Positions 17,499 through 26,728 of a stretch of 64,000 bases of DNA are shown here, piece by piece. Made by a program: the position numbers and the translations under genes. Positions within the stretch are counted from its first letter, which is position 1, and every line of letters begins with the position of its first letter. Source of the DNA: Planctomycetota bacterium (GTDB taxonomy: Bacteria > Planctomycetota > UBA1135 > UBA2386); NCBI GenBank assembly GCA_016713175.1, contig JADJPQ010000001.1:124001-188000 (forward strand), read 5' to 3'. The notes beneath the pieces are model-generated. The model was not told the DNA's origin, did not search any database, and saw only the letters and a program-made list of their open reading frames with translations.

Positions 17499-18698
17499 TC
17501 AGGAACTGCGGCCGATGCCGTGCTCGGCCAGCACGTCATCGACCACCGCGTACATGTTCTCCCACCGGAACCGCGCCCGCACCAACGCCGCCGCCCGCAG
17601 TCCGACGTTCCGCGCCGCCGCCGGATCCGCGAACAGTTCCGCCACCGCCGCCACCGTCGCCGCGTCGCCATCGGCGACCCGCAACGTGTCCGCCGGCACG
17701 TCGCCCAGCCCCTGCGCCGCCTGCGGCGTCGAGACCACCGGCAACCCCATCGCCATCGCCTCGAGCACCTTGTTCTGCACCCCACGCGCCAGCCGCAGCG
17801 GCGCCAGCGCGACGGCGGCGCGATCGAAGTACGGCGGCGTTTCCGGCACCCGGCCCGTGACCTCGACCCCGGGTTGTCGCGCCAGCGCCTGCACCGCCGG
17901 CGTGGGGCGCGAACCGACGATCAGCAGGCGGGCATCGCCGAAGCGCTGGCGGAGCTGTGGCCAGCAGCGCTCGACGAACCAGCAGACGCCGTCGATGTTG
18001 GGTTCGTAGTCCATCACCCCGGTGAAGATCGCCGTGTGCGGGTGCCGCTCGGCATCGCCGTGGCTCTGGAAGTGCTCGACATCGACGCCGTTGGGCACGA
18101 CGCGCGGGATCACGCCGCGGATCCGCTGCATGAACAGTTCCTTCTCGACCGGCGACACCACGAACGACTCGTGGAACGATTTCGCGACCGCATCCTCGAA
18201 CAGCAGCAGCCGCGCCGCCTCGCGCCCGTACAGCCAGCGACCGAACGGCCCCGATCGCTGCGCGAACTGCGCCCACTTGTCCGAGTCCAGCTCGGCGAAT
18301 TGCATGATCTTGACGGTGGCTGGCGCGTTCATCACGTACTGCGCCATCGACGACGAATAGACCCAGATCAGGTCCGGGGTGTGTTGTGAAAGCCAACGAT
18401 CGACCGCGGTCTGCAGGTCGCGATGGCGGAAGAACGGCAGGGTCAGCGCTTCGCCGTGGAGCAGGCCGCGCAGCGACGTCAGCTTGCGCCAGCGGCGATC
18501 GAGCCGCGGCGCCGAGACGTCCTTGCAGAGCGTGCGCAACTTGGCCACGGCATCGGCATCGCGATCCTCTTCGGCGAAACAGCCGAGCCGCACTTCGGCA
18601 CCACGGGCCAGCAGGTGCTGCAGGAAGTGCCAGGTGGTGATCCGGTCGCCGCGATCGGGCGGCCACGGCACGCGTTGGCAGAGGAAGAGGACGCGCAC
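17499..18698 (-). CDS. Glycosyltransferase of the PEP-CTERM/EpsH1-associated sugar transferase type
   Basis: This 399-residue GT4-like enzyme starts VRVLFLCQRVPWPPDRGDRI, the signature opening of the sugar transferase family tied to exopolysaccharide (EpsH/exosortase-type) clusters (TIGR03087). The donor-binding half has FTGVMDYEPNIDGVCWFVE, RLLIVGSRPTPAV and GVQNKVLEAMAMGLPVVST. It should transfer a nucleotide-activated sugar to a lipid-linked glycan at the inner face of the membrane. I start it at the GTG at 18698 because the family motif begins there. It is divergent from the HDOD gene with 87 bp between, and the flippase and GT2 gene lie just beyond. Confidence 0.85.
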   Translation of the reverse strand: MRVLFLCQRVPWPPDRGDRITTWHFLQHLLARGAEVRLGCFAEEDRDADAVAKLRTLCKDVSAPRLDRRWRKLTSLRGLLHGEALTLPFFRHRDLQTAVDRWLSQHTPDLIWVYSSSMAQYVMNAPATVKIMQFAELDSDKWAQFAQRSGPFGRWLYGREAARLLLFEDAVAKSFHESFVVSPVEKELFMQRIRGVIPRVVPNGVDVEHFQSHGDAERHPHTAIFTGVMDYEPNIDGVCWFVERCWPQLRQRFGDARLLIVGSRPTPAVQALARQPGVEVTGRVPETPPYFDRAAVALAPLRLARGVQNKVLEAMAMGLPVVSTPQAAQGLGDVPADTLRVADGDAATVAAVAELFADPAAARNVGLRAAALVRARFRWENMYAVVDDVLAEHGIGRSS

Positions 18699-18785
18699 GG
18701 TCAGGAGGGAAGGCGGCGAAGCGGATGGTTCGGCCTCAAGCCGCTTTCGGCATCGGCTCGATAGGAACTGCAGAGGCAACTCGCG

Positions 18786-19655
18786 ATGTCGCAAGCAGCC
18801 GGCCAGACCAACATCCTCGGGCTCGTCAACAACACCATCGAGCTCCCCACGATGCCCGAGGTGCTGCTCAAGCTCAACGACGTGATGAGCAACCCGGAGA
18901 CCTCGGCCGACGACGTCGCCAAGGTGGTCGCCAAGGACCCGGCGGTCGCCACCAACATCCTGCGCATCGTCAACTCCGCGTACTACGGCCTGCAGGTGCG
19001 CGTGTCGTCGGTCACGCTGGCGGTGTCGGTGATGGGCTTCAACATGACCAAGAAGGTCGCGTTGAAAGCGGCGGTTTTTTCGGTGTTCGGCAAGCGCCGG
19101 GACAAGATCCAGCACTTCGACCCGGCGTCGTTCTGGAAGCACTCGATCTTCACCGGCACGGCGGCGCGGGTGCTCGGCAGCCAGTCGGCGCTGTTCGCCG
19201 ACAGCCATCCCGAGGATCTCTACATCGCGGGGCTGCTGCATGACATCGGCAAGATCATCATGATGGAGAAGTCGTGCCCGCGGTACCTGGCGGCGCTGCG
19301 CAAGGCGGCGCAGACGCGGCGGACCGAACTCGAGGTCGAACACGAGGACTTCGGCTTCACGCATGCCGACGTCGGTTCGGTGCTGGCGATCAAGTGGTTC
19401 CTGCCCGAGGATCTGGCCATCGCCATCCGCTACCATCACGCGCCCGCCAAAGACCCGTTCCATCGCTCGCTCAGTTCGCTGATCCATCTCGCCGACCAGC
19501 TCGCGTGGAGCGCGGGCAACCCCTCCACGGTCGGCACCCCGGTGCCGCAGCTCGATCATGAAGTCTACGACCAGGTCGGTCTCGACCCTGCCCGTGTCGA
19601 GGAACTGCTGCCGCAGGTCCAGGAAGACTTCGCGGCCTCCGACCTGCCCTGGTGA
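18786..19655 (+). CDS. HDOD-domain signalling protein
   Basis: This 289-residue protein is almost entirely an HDOD domain, the degenerate HD-phosphohydrolase fold used in bacterial regulation. Features are ELPTMPEVLLKLNDVMSNPE at the N-terminus, VAKDPAVATNILRIVNSAYY, AGLLHDIGKIIM (a retained HD pair) and AIRYHHAPAKDPFHRSL. HDOD proteins act as cytoplasmic scaffolds in c-di-GMP, stress or motility pathways; most lack hydrolase activity. It lies between a glycosyltransferase and a flippase gene, which suggests, but does not prove, control of polysaccharide output. Confidence 0.88.
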   Translation: MSQAAGQTNILGLVNNTIELPTMPEVLLKLNDVMSNPETSADDVAKVVAKDPAVATNILRIVNSAYYGLQVRVSSVTLAVSVMGFNMTKKVALKAAVFSVFGKRRDKIQHFDPASFWKHSIFTGTAARVLGSQSALFADSHPEDLYIAGLLHDIGKIIMMEKSCPRYLAALRKAAQTRRTELEVEHEDFGFTHADVGSVLAIKWFLPEDLAIAIRYHHAPAKDPFHRSLSSLIHLADQLAWSAGNPSTVGTPVPQLDHEVYDQVGLDPARVEELLPQVQEDFAASDLPW

Positions 19656-19688
19656 CGCCGGCCCGCTGCCGGCCCGGTGTCCCTGGCG

Positions 19689-21110
19689 ATGAACTTCCGC
19701 CGTTGGGTCGTCTTCACGTTCCTGGTGCACGTGTTCGTGATCGCCGTCGACAAGGGTGGCGGTCTGATCCTGTATCTGCTGACCGCGGAACACGCCGATC
19801 AGCACGGTGAAGCGAGCATCCTGGCGTCGCTGCCGTTCATCGTCGGCGCGCTGGCCAATCTCGGGCTGGCGACCGCGATGGTCTACTTCGTCCGCCGCGG
19901 CCGTTATGCGGCGCAGCAGTGCTTTGAAACGGCACTGAGTGTCGCCGTCGTCTGGGGTGGTCTGGTGGCGACGATGGCGGCGCTGGTGACCCTGTTCGTG
20001 CTGCCGGCGCTGCGCCCCGACTGGCAGGTCGACCCGTGGCTGGTGCTGCCGTGGTGCGCGGTCGTGCCGCTGCTGTTGGTGGCGAGCTATGCCAACAGCA
20101 CCCAGCTGGCGACCGAGCGGGTGCGCGACTACGGCGTGGTGCACATGGTGACTTCGCTGGCGTTCCTGCCGGCGTTCTTCCTGTGCTTTCTCTGGCAGGG
20201 CGGCGATGTGGCCAAAGGCCACGTGCCATACGCGGTCACCTGGGGACGCCTGCTGTCGACGGCGATGGTTGCGGCGCTGGCGCTGTGGATGGTCCGCAAG
20301 GTGGTGACGCTGCGGTTCGGCCTGCACCGCGGGTTCCTGAGCGAGGGCATCCGCTACGGCTGGAAGGCCAACCTGACGTCGACGCTGACCTATCTCAATC
20401 ACCGGATCGATCTGCTGGTGCTGGCGCAACTCTACGTGGCGCCGCAGGGCCTGATCGGCGACGAGGCGCGTGAAGCGGTGAAGTCGCAGGTGGCGTTCTA
20501 TTCCATGGCGGTGACCTGGGCCGAGCTGGTCTGGCACTTCCCGGAAGCGATGCGCGACCTGTTCTTCAGCAAGGTCGCCGGCAGTTCGCACGAGAAGGCG
20601 CGCGAGATGACGCCGATCCTGGCGCGCCTGGGTCTGGCGCTGTCGGTGCTCGGCGGCGTGACGTTGTTGTTCGTGATCGACCCGGTGATGGGGGCGATCA
20701 CCGCCGTCGCCAAGGGCTCCGACGCGGTATGGCTGCGCGACTGGAGTCCGACCGTGTGCGGGGCGTTGCTCATGCTGACGCCGGGGACCATGGCCTACAC
20801 CGTCAGCAAGGTGCTGCAGGCGGATCTGGCGGCGCGCAACCAGTTGCAGGTGTGTGTCAACGCGCAGTTGCTGGTGCTGGTGACGATGATCGGTCTGGAT
20901 TGTCTCTGGATTCCGGGGCAGGGCGCGGTCGGCGCCGCCGCGGCGTCGACGGTGGCCTACGTCGCGTCGACGTTCTACGTGCTGATCGCGTATGCCCGGC
21001 AGACCGGGACGCCCTGGTGGCGGTGTCTCATCGCGCAGCCAGCGGACTTCGTGTACATCCGGGAGATCGTGCAGGCGGTGTGGTCCAAGTTGCGGCGGAG
21101 GCGGACGTGA
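19689..21110 (+). CDS. Polysaccharide flippase (Wzx/MATE-like, MOP superfamily)
   Basis: This 473-residue integral membrane protein has 12-14 predicted helices. The spacing is typical of Wzx-type lipid-linked-oligosaccharide flippases: ASLPFIVGALANLGLATAMV early, KANLTSTLTYLNHRIDLLVL in the middle (the conserved asymmetric helix pair of the family) and GAVGAAAASTVAYVASTFYV near the end. It would move undecaprenyl-linked sugar units across the inner membrane. The ATG at 19689 is preferred to the GTG at 19677. The stop overlaps the GTG of the following glycosyltransferase (GTGA), so the two are translationally coupled. Confidence 0.85.
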   Translation: MNFRRWVVFTFLVHVFVIAVDKGGGLILYLLTAEHADQHGEASILASLPFIVGALANLGLATAMVYFVRRGRYAAQQCFETALSVAVVWGGLVATMAALVTLFVLPALRPDWQVDPWLVLPWCAVVPLLLVASYANSTQLATERVRDYGVVHMVTSLAFLPAFFLCFLWQGGDVAKGHVPYAVTWGRLLSTAMVAALALWMVRKVVTLRFGLHRGFLSEGIRYGWKANLTSTLTYLNHRIDLLVLAQLYVAPQGLIGDEAREAVKSQVAFYSMAVTWAELVWHFPEAMRDLFFSKVAGSSHEKAREMTPILARLGLALSVLGGVTLLFVIDPVMGAITAVAKGSDAVWLRDWSPTVCGALLMLTPGTMAYTVSKVLQADLAARNQLQVCVNAQLLVLVTMIGLDCLWIPGQGAVGAAAASTVAYVASTFYVLIAYARQTGTPWWRCLIAQPADFVYIREIVQAVWSKLRRRRT

Positions 21111-21994
21111 ACGGTCAGATCGCGGTGGTGATTCCGGCCCATGATGCCGAGCGCTGGCTCGGCTTTGCGCTCGAGTCGCTGAAGCAGCAGACGCTGCCGC
21201 CGGCGGAGATCGTCGTCGTCGACGATGGTTCGACCGATGGCACGGCCTCGGTTGCGGCGCGCTTTGGTGTCCGCTGTGTCCGCCAGGATCAGAAAGGCCC
21301 GGGCGCCGCGCGCAATCGCGGTGTCGCCGAGACGACCGCGCCGTTCGTCGCATTCCTCGATGCCGACGACTGGTTTGCCCCCGCGAAGCTCGAACGGCAA
21401 CTTGCACGGCTGGCGGAGCTCGGTGCGGCGCTGGTCTGCAGCGACGCCTGGATCGTGTCCGGCGACAAGGTCGTGCGCTGCAAGAACCAGCATCATGTCG
21501 TGCCGTCGGTGCTGACACTGGAACGGCTGCTGCAGGGCAATCCGGTGATCTGCAGCACGGTGCTGGCGCGACGCGAATCGATCGCCCGCGCCGGCGGCTT
21601 CGACGAGGATCCCCGGCTGATCGCGACCGAGGACTACGACCTGTGGCTGCGCATGGCGCAGCACGAACCGATCGCCTACCTGGCGGAGCCATTGAGCTTC
21701 TACCGCGTGCACCCGGGCAGCCTGTCGGCCAACCGGCGGTTCGTGAACGGCGTCGATCGGATCCTCGACAAGGTCATCACCCACTTCGACGGTGAAGCCC
21801 ATTTCCAGAAGCTGGTGGCGCGGCGGCGGGCTGGTGTGCGGCTCGACTTGGCGTGGGACCTGTTGCGCAGCGGCGATCCGGTCGAGGCGCGGCAGTTGAT
21901 CCGGCAGGCGCAGGGGCTGGCGTGGAGCTGGAAGGGCTTCAAGTTGGGGGTGCGCGCCCGCTTCGGCGGCAAGCGCACGACAGTCGCCGGCTGA
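21107..21994 (+). CDS. Family 2 glycosyltransferase
   Basis: The 295-residue protein is a GT-A fold enzyme: IAVVIPAHDAERWLGFALES at the start, EIVVVDDGSTDGTASVAARF, PGAARNRGV and the metal-binding FLDADDWF (DxD). The acceptor half has EDYDLWLRMAQHEPIAYLAE (the ED catalytic-base motif). It starts at a GTG overlapping the flippase stop, with a GGAGG a few bases upstream, which fixes the start. It probably adds a sugar to the lipid-linked repeat unit that the flippase exports. Confidence 0.9.
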   Translation: MNGQIAVVIPAHDAERWLGFALESLKQQTLPPAEIVVVDDGSTDGTASVAARFGVRCVRQDQKGPGAARNRGVAETTAPFVAFLDADDWFAPAKLERQLARLAELGAALVCSDAWIVSGDKVVRCKNQHHVVPSVLTLERLLQGNPVICSTVLARRESIARAGGFDEDPRLIATEDYDLWLRMAQHEPIAYLAEPLSFYRVHPGSLSANRRFVNGVDRILDKVITHFDGEAHFQKLVARRRAGVRLDLAWDLLRSGDPVEARQLIRQAQGLAWSWKGFKLGVRARFGGKRTTVAG

Positions 21995-22069
21995 CGACCT
22001 CGTCGGTGTTACCGGTCGGTCGCCCCGGGGCTATCGCCTTCGCCCCTGGACTCCCGCCTTGCCCTGCTC

Positions 22070-23557
22070 ATGAACGCTGCTACCGCCGCCCGTGTCCTCA
22101 TTCCGTCCCTGGTGCTCCTCGGCAGTTTGCTGCGCGCGCAGCGCGACTACATGCCCATGGGACCGGAAGTGGTCCTGAACACCGACTTCACCCAGATCCA
22201 GCCGACGCAGGGGCCGCCGATCAATGTCACCGGCGGCATCTTCGTGTTCCGCAACGTGACGATCCCGGCCGGCGTCCGTGTTCGCGGGGTTGGCACGCGG
22301 CCGATGATCTGGATCGTGTCCGGACAGTTCCTCGTCGACGGCGAGCTGTCGGTGAACGGCGAGGACGGGCAGCGTGTCGACACGTTGAACTCCGCCAACT
22401 TCCCGGCGATCGGCGGTCAGGGCGGCGCCGCGGGCGGACGCGGCGGCCACGGCAGTCCCGACGCACTGATGCGCGATGCGTTCGGCCAGAACGGTTTCGA
22501 CCCGCTGAACGTGATGGGCCTCGGCGGCGGCGGTGGCTTGCTGTCGTGTCTGACCGGGCTCGGCCGTGGCTCTGCCGGCGGCGGCGGTGCGTTCGCCACC
22601 GAAGGCGATCCGTTCTTCCTGGTCGGTCCGGGTGCGGGCACGTCGTTCCAGCAGGTGCGCGGTGTCGGCGGCCAGGGCGGCTTCGGCGTCTCCGGCTCGG
22701 CGACCAGGGCGCCGAACGGCGGCCGGGTCGGCTTGCGGCCGTTCGTCGACGGCAACGACGGCAACGACTTCTTCGGCACCGCGGTCGACGTCGCGACGCG
22801 TCGACCGGTGCTCGGCGAACTGACGGTCCTGATGGGCGGTCAGGGTGGCGGCGGCGGCGGCGACCTGTCGTTCAACAACAGCTGCGTGCTGGCGGATCCG
22901 AACTTCGCCAACGATCCCAAGGGTGGCGGCGGCGGTGGCGGCGGCGGTTGCCTGGTCATCGCCGCGGCCGGTCCGATCGTCGTCGGGGCGCAGGGGCGCA
23001 TCACCGCGAACGGTGGCCATGGCGGCGGTGGCGAGCAGGCCGGCTCGTGCAATCGGGGCGGCGGCGGTGGCGGCGGCTCGGGCGGCATGTTGATCCTCGC
23101 CAGCGCGACCGCGATCGGGTTGAACGTCAAGGGCGAGACCTACGCCAACAACGACTACGACTTCTGTCTGTCGGCGGACGGCGGGGTCTGCCGGACCGGC
23201 ACGTTCGGAACGCCGGTGGTCGTCCGCAAGTACCCGAACAGCGGTCAGACGCTGCCGGCGTCGTTCGGGGCCAGCTACGACAGCGCGCCGCTCGGCGGCT
23301 TCGGCGGACTCGGTGTCATCCAGCTGATTGCGCCGTTCGGCAACAACGCCGATGGCACCAACACGCACCTCGACGACGGCATCCTGCTAGTGCGCAATGG
23401 CAACCTGCTGTCCGGTGCGCAGAAGCAGCGGTTCCTCGGCTGGCGCGGGTTCCCGAACGCGCAGGGCCTCCGGGTCGACGACTTCGGGAATCCGTTGCCG
23501 ACCGGTCGCACCGATGGCGACATCCGGCCGGCGCCGGTCCTGATGCCGTTGTTCTGA
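22070..23557 (+). CDS. Secreted glycine-rich protein
   Basis: The protein has 495 residues with signal MNAATAARVLIPSLVLLGSLLRA and mature QRDY. An N-terminal beta region (NVTGGIFVFRNVTIPAGVRV, MIWIVSGQFLVDGELSVNGE) is followed by long Gly runs separated by beta-strand segments (GGQGGAAGGRGGHGS, GGGGGGGGGCLVIAAAGPIV, GGGGGGGSGGMLILASATAI). This alternation resembles large extracellular Gly-rich parallel-beta proteins. There are four scattered Cys and no catalytic motif. The C-terminus does not carry the shared module of the other exported proteins here. It is probably a structural surface or matrix protein. Confidence 0.7.
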   Translation: MNAATAARVLIPSLVLLGSLLRAQRDYMPMGPEVVLNTDFTQIQPTQGPPINVTGGIFVFRNVTIPAGVRVRGVGTRPMIWIVSGQFLVDGELSVNGEDGQRVDTLNSANFPAIGGQGGAAGGRGGHGSPDALMRDAFGQNGFDPLNVMGLGGGGGLLSCLTGLGRGSAGGGGAFATEGDPFFLVGPGAGTSFQQVRGVGGQGGFGVSGSATRAPNGGRVGLRPFVDGNDGNDFFGTAVDVATRRPVLGELTVLMGGQGGGGGGDLSFNNSCVLADPNFANDPKGGGGGGGGGCLVIAAAGPIVVGAQGRITANGGHGGGGEQAGSCNRGGGGGGGSGGMLILASATAIGLNVKGETYANNDYDFCLSADGGVCRTGTFGTPVVVRKYPNSGQTLPASFGASYDSAPLGGFGGLGVIQLIAPFGNNADGTNTHLDDGILLVRNGNLLSGAQKQRFLGWRGFPNAQGLRVDDFGNPLPTGRTDGDIRPAPVLMPLF

Positions 23558-23609
23558 CCGGCGCCCGGATTTCGACAGATTGGCGCCGCGGCGGCATTCT
23601 GGTGGCGTC

Positions 23610-26147
23610 ATGACCGCCGCCGATCCGCCGAACGTGCATCAGCTGCTGGCGCACGCTGCCTGGGTGCAGCGGCTGGCGCAGCGGTTGTGGACCGATGTCG
23701 CGGCGGCTGACGATGCGGCGCAGGAGGCGTTGCTGGCGGCGTTGCGCCGACCCCCGGCGACCGGCAGCAACTTGCGGGGGTGGCTTGCCACGTTGCTGCG
23801 CAACGCCTGGCGCGGTCAGCGGCGAACGGACGCCCGGCGACAGGCCCGAGAACTCGCGGCCATGCGCCGCGACACCGTCGAAGAGCCAGCCGTAGATGCC
23901 GTCGCGCGCACCGAACTGCACCAGTTCCTCGTCACGCAGGTGCTGGCCCTGCCAGAACCGCAGCGGTCCTTGGTGCTCGAGCACTACTTCGAGCACCGCG
24001 AGCTGGCGGCGCTGGCGCGTCGCCATGCGCTGACGATCGACGCGGTGCAGGCGCATCTGCGCCGCGCGCGCAACGCGCTGCGGCTGCGGCTCGACGGCCA
24101 GCCGCGCCACCGTCGCGTGCTGGCGGCGGTCTGTTCCGCCGGGACTGCAGCGAAGCTGGCGACGATCACGACGGGAGTGCTGGTGATGACGACGAAGGCG
24201 AAATCGGTGATGGCAGCGGCCGTGGTGCTGGTCGCGGTGTTGACCTGGTGGCAATTGGCGACGGTCGATCCGGTGCCCGAACTGCCGTCACCGACGGCCT
24301 CGGCGCCGGAGCCGGTGCGCGTCGACACCGGTGCCGCTCTCGCCGGCACACCAACCGTCGACCCGGACAGCGAACGGAGCCGCGCCGCCGTGCTGCCGCA
24401 ACGCCTTGCCACGAACGGGACGTTTGTCGTGCTGCTTCGTGGCCTGCATGCCGAGGCGCCGTTCGCGGATCGCGTGCACTTCGACCTCGAGGCCCGGCTG
24501 GAGGGTACCTGGGTCGAAGCCGAGGACGCGCAGGTTCCCGATCGTGACGGCCGGATCGCGTTCGCACTGCCCGAATGGCTCGCCACGGCGCAGTTCCACC
24601 GGCTGCGGATCCGCTGCGATGCCACCGACTATCGGGACTTCGATCTGCGGTTCGACGAACCGCCGGACTGGCGCCGGGAACTCGTGATCGATGTGCAGGT
24701 CATCGCGCGACTGACCGGGCGCGTGCTCGGCCCGGCCCGCGAGCCGATCCAGGCTGCGCGCATCGTCGCGTTTGCCTTCGACAAGGGCATTCCCGTCGAT
24801 CGCAAGCTGGGTGAGACCACCACCGCCCGCGACGGGACCTTCGTGCTGCGGGCCCCACCCGAAGTGCGGCTGTTGCTGCTGGCGGTGCCGATGCAGGAGG
24901 CGCGGCTCAGCGGTGCCTTGCTGACCGGCCGCGAGGGCGCGATCGCCGATTGCGGCAATGTCCGTGACGATCTGCTGCCGGGCTCCGTCGAGACGACCGG
25001 GCGGATCGGTGCGGTCACGGCTGTGCCGGACATCGTGCTGGCGGCGGCGACGCCGATTCGCGGCCACGTGCGTTGGACCGATGGTCGACCGGTACCGAAG
25101 GCTCTGGTCGGGAGTCAGCTGACCGCGACCGGCACCTTCGTCATTTCCGACACGGTCGCCGTGCAGCGGCTGGCTGGCGAAAGACTCGCAGCAACCGCGG
25201 TGGTGGAGACCGACGATCGCGGCTTCTTCGTCCTTCCGGGACTCGCCGGCGCCGATTTTCGGGTCGCGGTGTCCGCCGTCGCCGGCCACCTGATGCCTGG
25301 CGAATGGCCGTTCGCGAACGTCCGACCGCCGCAGCTTGCCGAGGTTCGTGTGCCGCTGCCGGTGCGGCTCCTGGTCACCCAGGCTGGCGTGCCGGTGCCG
25401 CGGGCGAGGGTCGAGTTCCCCGGCATCGAGGCGCGAACCGAGGCCGATGGCGCAGTGGCCGTGATCGTCACCGAACCCGAGCCTCCGGTGGTCGCGCACG
25501 CGAGCCGTCTGCGGTCCGCGACGCGCACGCTGACCAGCGCCGACGCCGGCCGTGAGGTCGAGTTGCGGCTCGACCAGCCGATGGCCGAACTGGCGATCGA
25601 GTTCAAGGGCGATCACCGCGTGCGCAACGCGTTCTTCCGCTGGCAGCAGCTCGATGGTGACGAGCACGGCGGTCACCACGGCATGCGCGACGACAGCAGC
25701 GGGCCGTTCCGGTTGTTGCTGCCGCCGGGGGGCTATCGGTTGCAGGTCGGCCCGGCCGGCGGTGAACGCAATGGCCTGTTCCTGCTGCCGCAGGAGCACG
25801 TCGTCCAGGTGCCGGCGACCGGACAACGGTTGACGCTGCAGGCCGCCTTCGGTGGGCATCTGCATGTCCACGTGACGGATCACCGCGGCGTGCACGTGGC
25901 CGGATCGTGCCGTCTGTTCGGGCCCGATGGCCAGGAGATCTTCGAGCGCTTCGTCGTGCGCAACGGCGATGGCACCGCGACCAACGGTCTGCCCGGCGAA
26001 CTGCTGCCCGGCGGCGTCAACGAGTTCGGCGCGGTGCTGCCACCCGGGCGCTACGACTTGCAGTTCGATCTGGGCACGTTCGGCATGCGCCGCGAACAGG
26101 TCACCATCGCAGCGCGCGAGACTGCCGACTTGCGCCTTCGGCTGTAG
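23610..26147 (+). CDS. ECF sigma factor fused to a membrane helix and large periplasmic beta-repeat region
   Basis: This is a single 845-residue reading frame. Residues about 10-75 are sigma region 2 (VQRLAQRLWTDVAAADDAAQ, RGWLATLLRNAWRGQRR). Residues about 105-160 are sigma region 4 (LALPEPQRSLVLEHYFEH, LTIDAVQAHLRRARNALRLR). One strong membrane helix spans about 199-217 (SVMAAAVVLVAVLTWWQL). Residues 220-845 are beta-sandwich repeats of the carboxypeptidase-regulatory type (LTGRVLGPAREPIQAARIVA; RGHVRWTDGRPVPKALVG; VRLLVTQAGVPVPRARVEFP). The orientation puts the sigma part inside and the repeats outside. I infer that the outer region senses a ligand and that the sigma domain acts at the membrane or after release by proteolysis. 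Membrane-attached ECF factors are known from Planctomycetes. Confidence 0.85.
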   Translation: MTAADPPNVHQLLAHAAWVQRLAQRLWTDVAAADDAAQEALLAALRRPPATGSNLRGWLATLLRNAWRGQRRTDARRQARELAAMRRDTVEEPAVDAVARTELHQFLVTQVLALPEPQRSLVLEHYFEHRELAALARRHALTIDAVQAHLRRARNALRLRLDGQPRHRRVLAAVCSAGTAAKLATITTGVLVMTTKAKSVMAAAVVLVAVLTWWQLATVDPVPELPSPTASAPEPVRVDTGAALAGTPTVDPDSERSRAAVLPQRLATNGTFVVLLRGLHAEAPFADRVHFDLEARLEGTWVEAEDAQVPDRDGRIAFALPEWLATAQFHRLRIRCDATDYRDFDLRFDEPPDWRRELVIDVQVIARLTGRVLGPAREPIQAARIVAFAFDKGIPVDRKLGETTTARDGTFVLRAPPEVRLLLLAVPMQEARLSGALLTGREGAIADCGNVRDDLLPGSVETTGRIGAVTAVPDIVLAAATPIRGHVRWTDGRPVPKALVGSQLTATGTFVISDTVAVQRLAGERLAATAVVETDDRGFFVLPGLAGADFRVAVSAVAGHLMPGEWPFANVRPPQLAEVRVPLPVRLLVTQAGVPVPRARVEFPGIEARTEADGAVAVIVTEPEPPVVAHASRLRSATRTLTSADAGREVELRLDQPMAELAIEFKGDHRVRNAFFRWQQLDGDEHGGHHGMRDDSSGPFRLLLPPGGYRLQVGPAGGERNGLFLLPQEHVVQVPATGQRLTLQAAFGGHLHVHVTDHRGVHVAGSCRLFGPDGQEIFERFVVRNGDGTATNGLPGELLPGGVNEFGAVLPPGRYDLQFDLGTFGMRREQVTIAARETADLRLRL

Positions 26148-26200
26148 GTGCGAGCGCGATCTCGCGTACCCTTTCCCCGCGTTCTGGCATTGGGTCGTGC

Positions 26201-26728
26201 ATGATCACCGGCGCGGTGACCCACGACCCGACCACCACGTTCGTCCAGACGCATCAGCACGCGTTGTGGCGGTGGCTGCGGGCGCTCGGCTGCGACAGTG
26301 GTGGCGCCGAGGAGCACATCCAGGATGCGCTGCTGGCCGGACTGGCGCATGGCGCCCTGGGATGGTCGCTGGCGGACGCCCGGCGGTGGTTGCGCCAGGC
26401 GGCGAAGAACCTGTTCTTCATGCAGCTCCGCCGCGAGCGGCGGCGGCCCGTTGCGTTCGATCTGGCTGTCGTGGAGAGCGCGTGGCAGCGAGCGCGCGGC
26501 GATGACGACGACCTGCCGTTGTTGGCATTGCGCGACTGTCTGCAGACGCTGAGCGAACGGGATCGACTGGCGATCGAACTGCGCTACCGCGAACGGCAAT
26601 CGCGCGCGGCAATGGCGGCCGCGCTGGGACTGGGCGAAGCCGGCGTCAAGATGGCGTTGCGGCGGGCACGCGCGCGGCTCCTGGACTGCATCACGGGCAA
26701 GTTGCGGGAGAACGACGATGCACGATGA
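26201..26728 (+). CDS. ECF RNA polymerase sigma factor
   Basis: This 175-residue sigma-70-family factor has region 2 at the N-terminus (HALWRWLRALGCDSGGAEEH, ARRWLRQAAKNLFFMQLRRE) and region 4 in the last 65 residues (LQTLSERDRLAIELRYRERQ, AALGLGEAGVKMALRRARAR). It directs RNA polymerase to a dedicated promoter set. The 3' end overlaps the next gene by 11 bp, and the product of that gene has the layout of a membrane anti-sigma partner. Possible -10 hexamer TACCCT at 26167-26172, which would also suit autoregulation from a different promoter type. Confidence 0.9.
   Translation: MITGAVTHDPTTTFVQTHQHALWRWLRALGCDSGGAEEHIQDALLAGLAHGALGWSLADARRWLRQAAKNLFFMQLRRERRRPVAFDLAVVESAWQRARGDDDDLPLLALRDCLQTLSERDRLAIELRYRERQSRAAMAAALGLGEAGVKMALRRARARLLDCITGKLRENDDAR

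Noticed and set aside
18699..21692. Upstream continuation of the leftward glycosyltransferase frame
   Set aside because: It is low-complexity Arg/His/Gln sequence lying antisense to the HDOD, flippase and GT2 genes, each with clear domain motifs.
22840..23100. GGC-rich repeats, possible CRISPR or microsatellite
   Set aside because: They encode in-frame Gly runs of the secreted protein and have no regular spacers.
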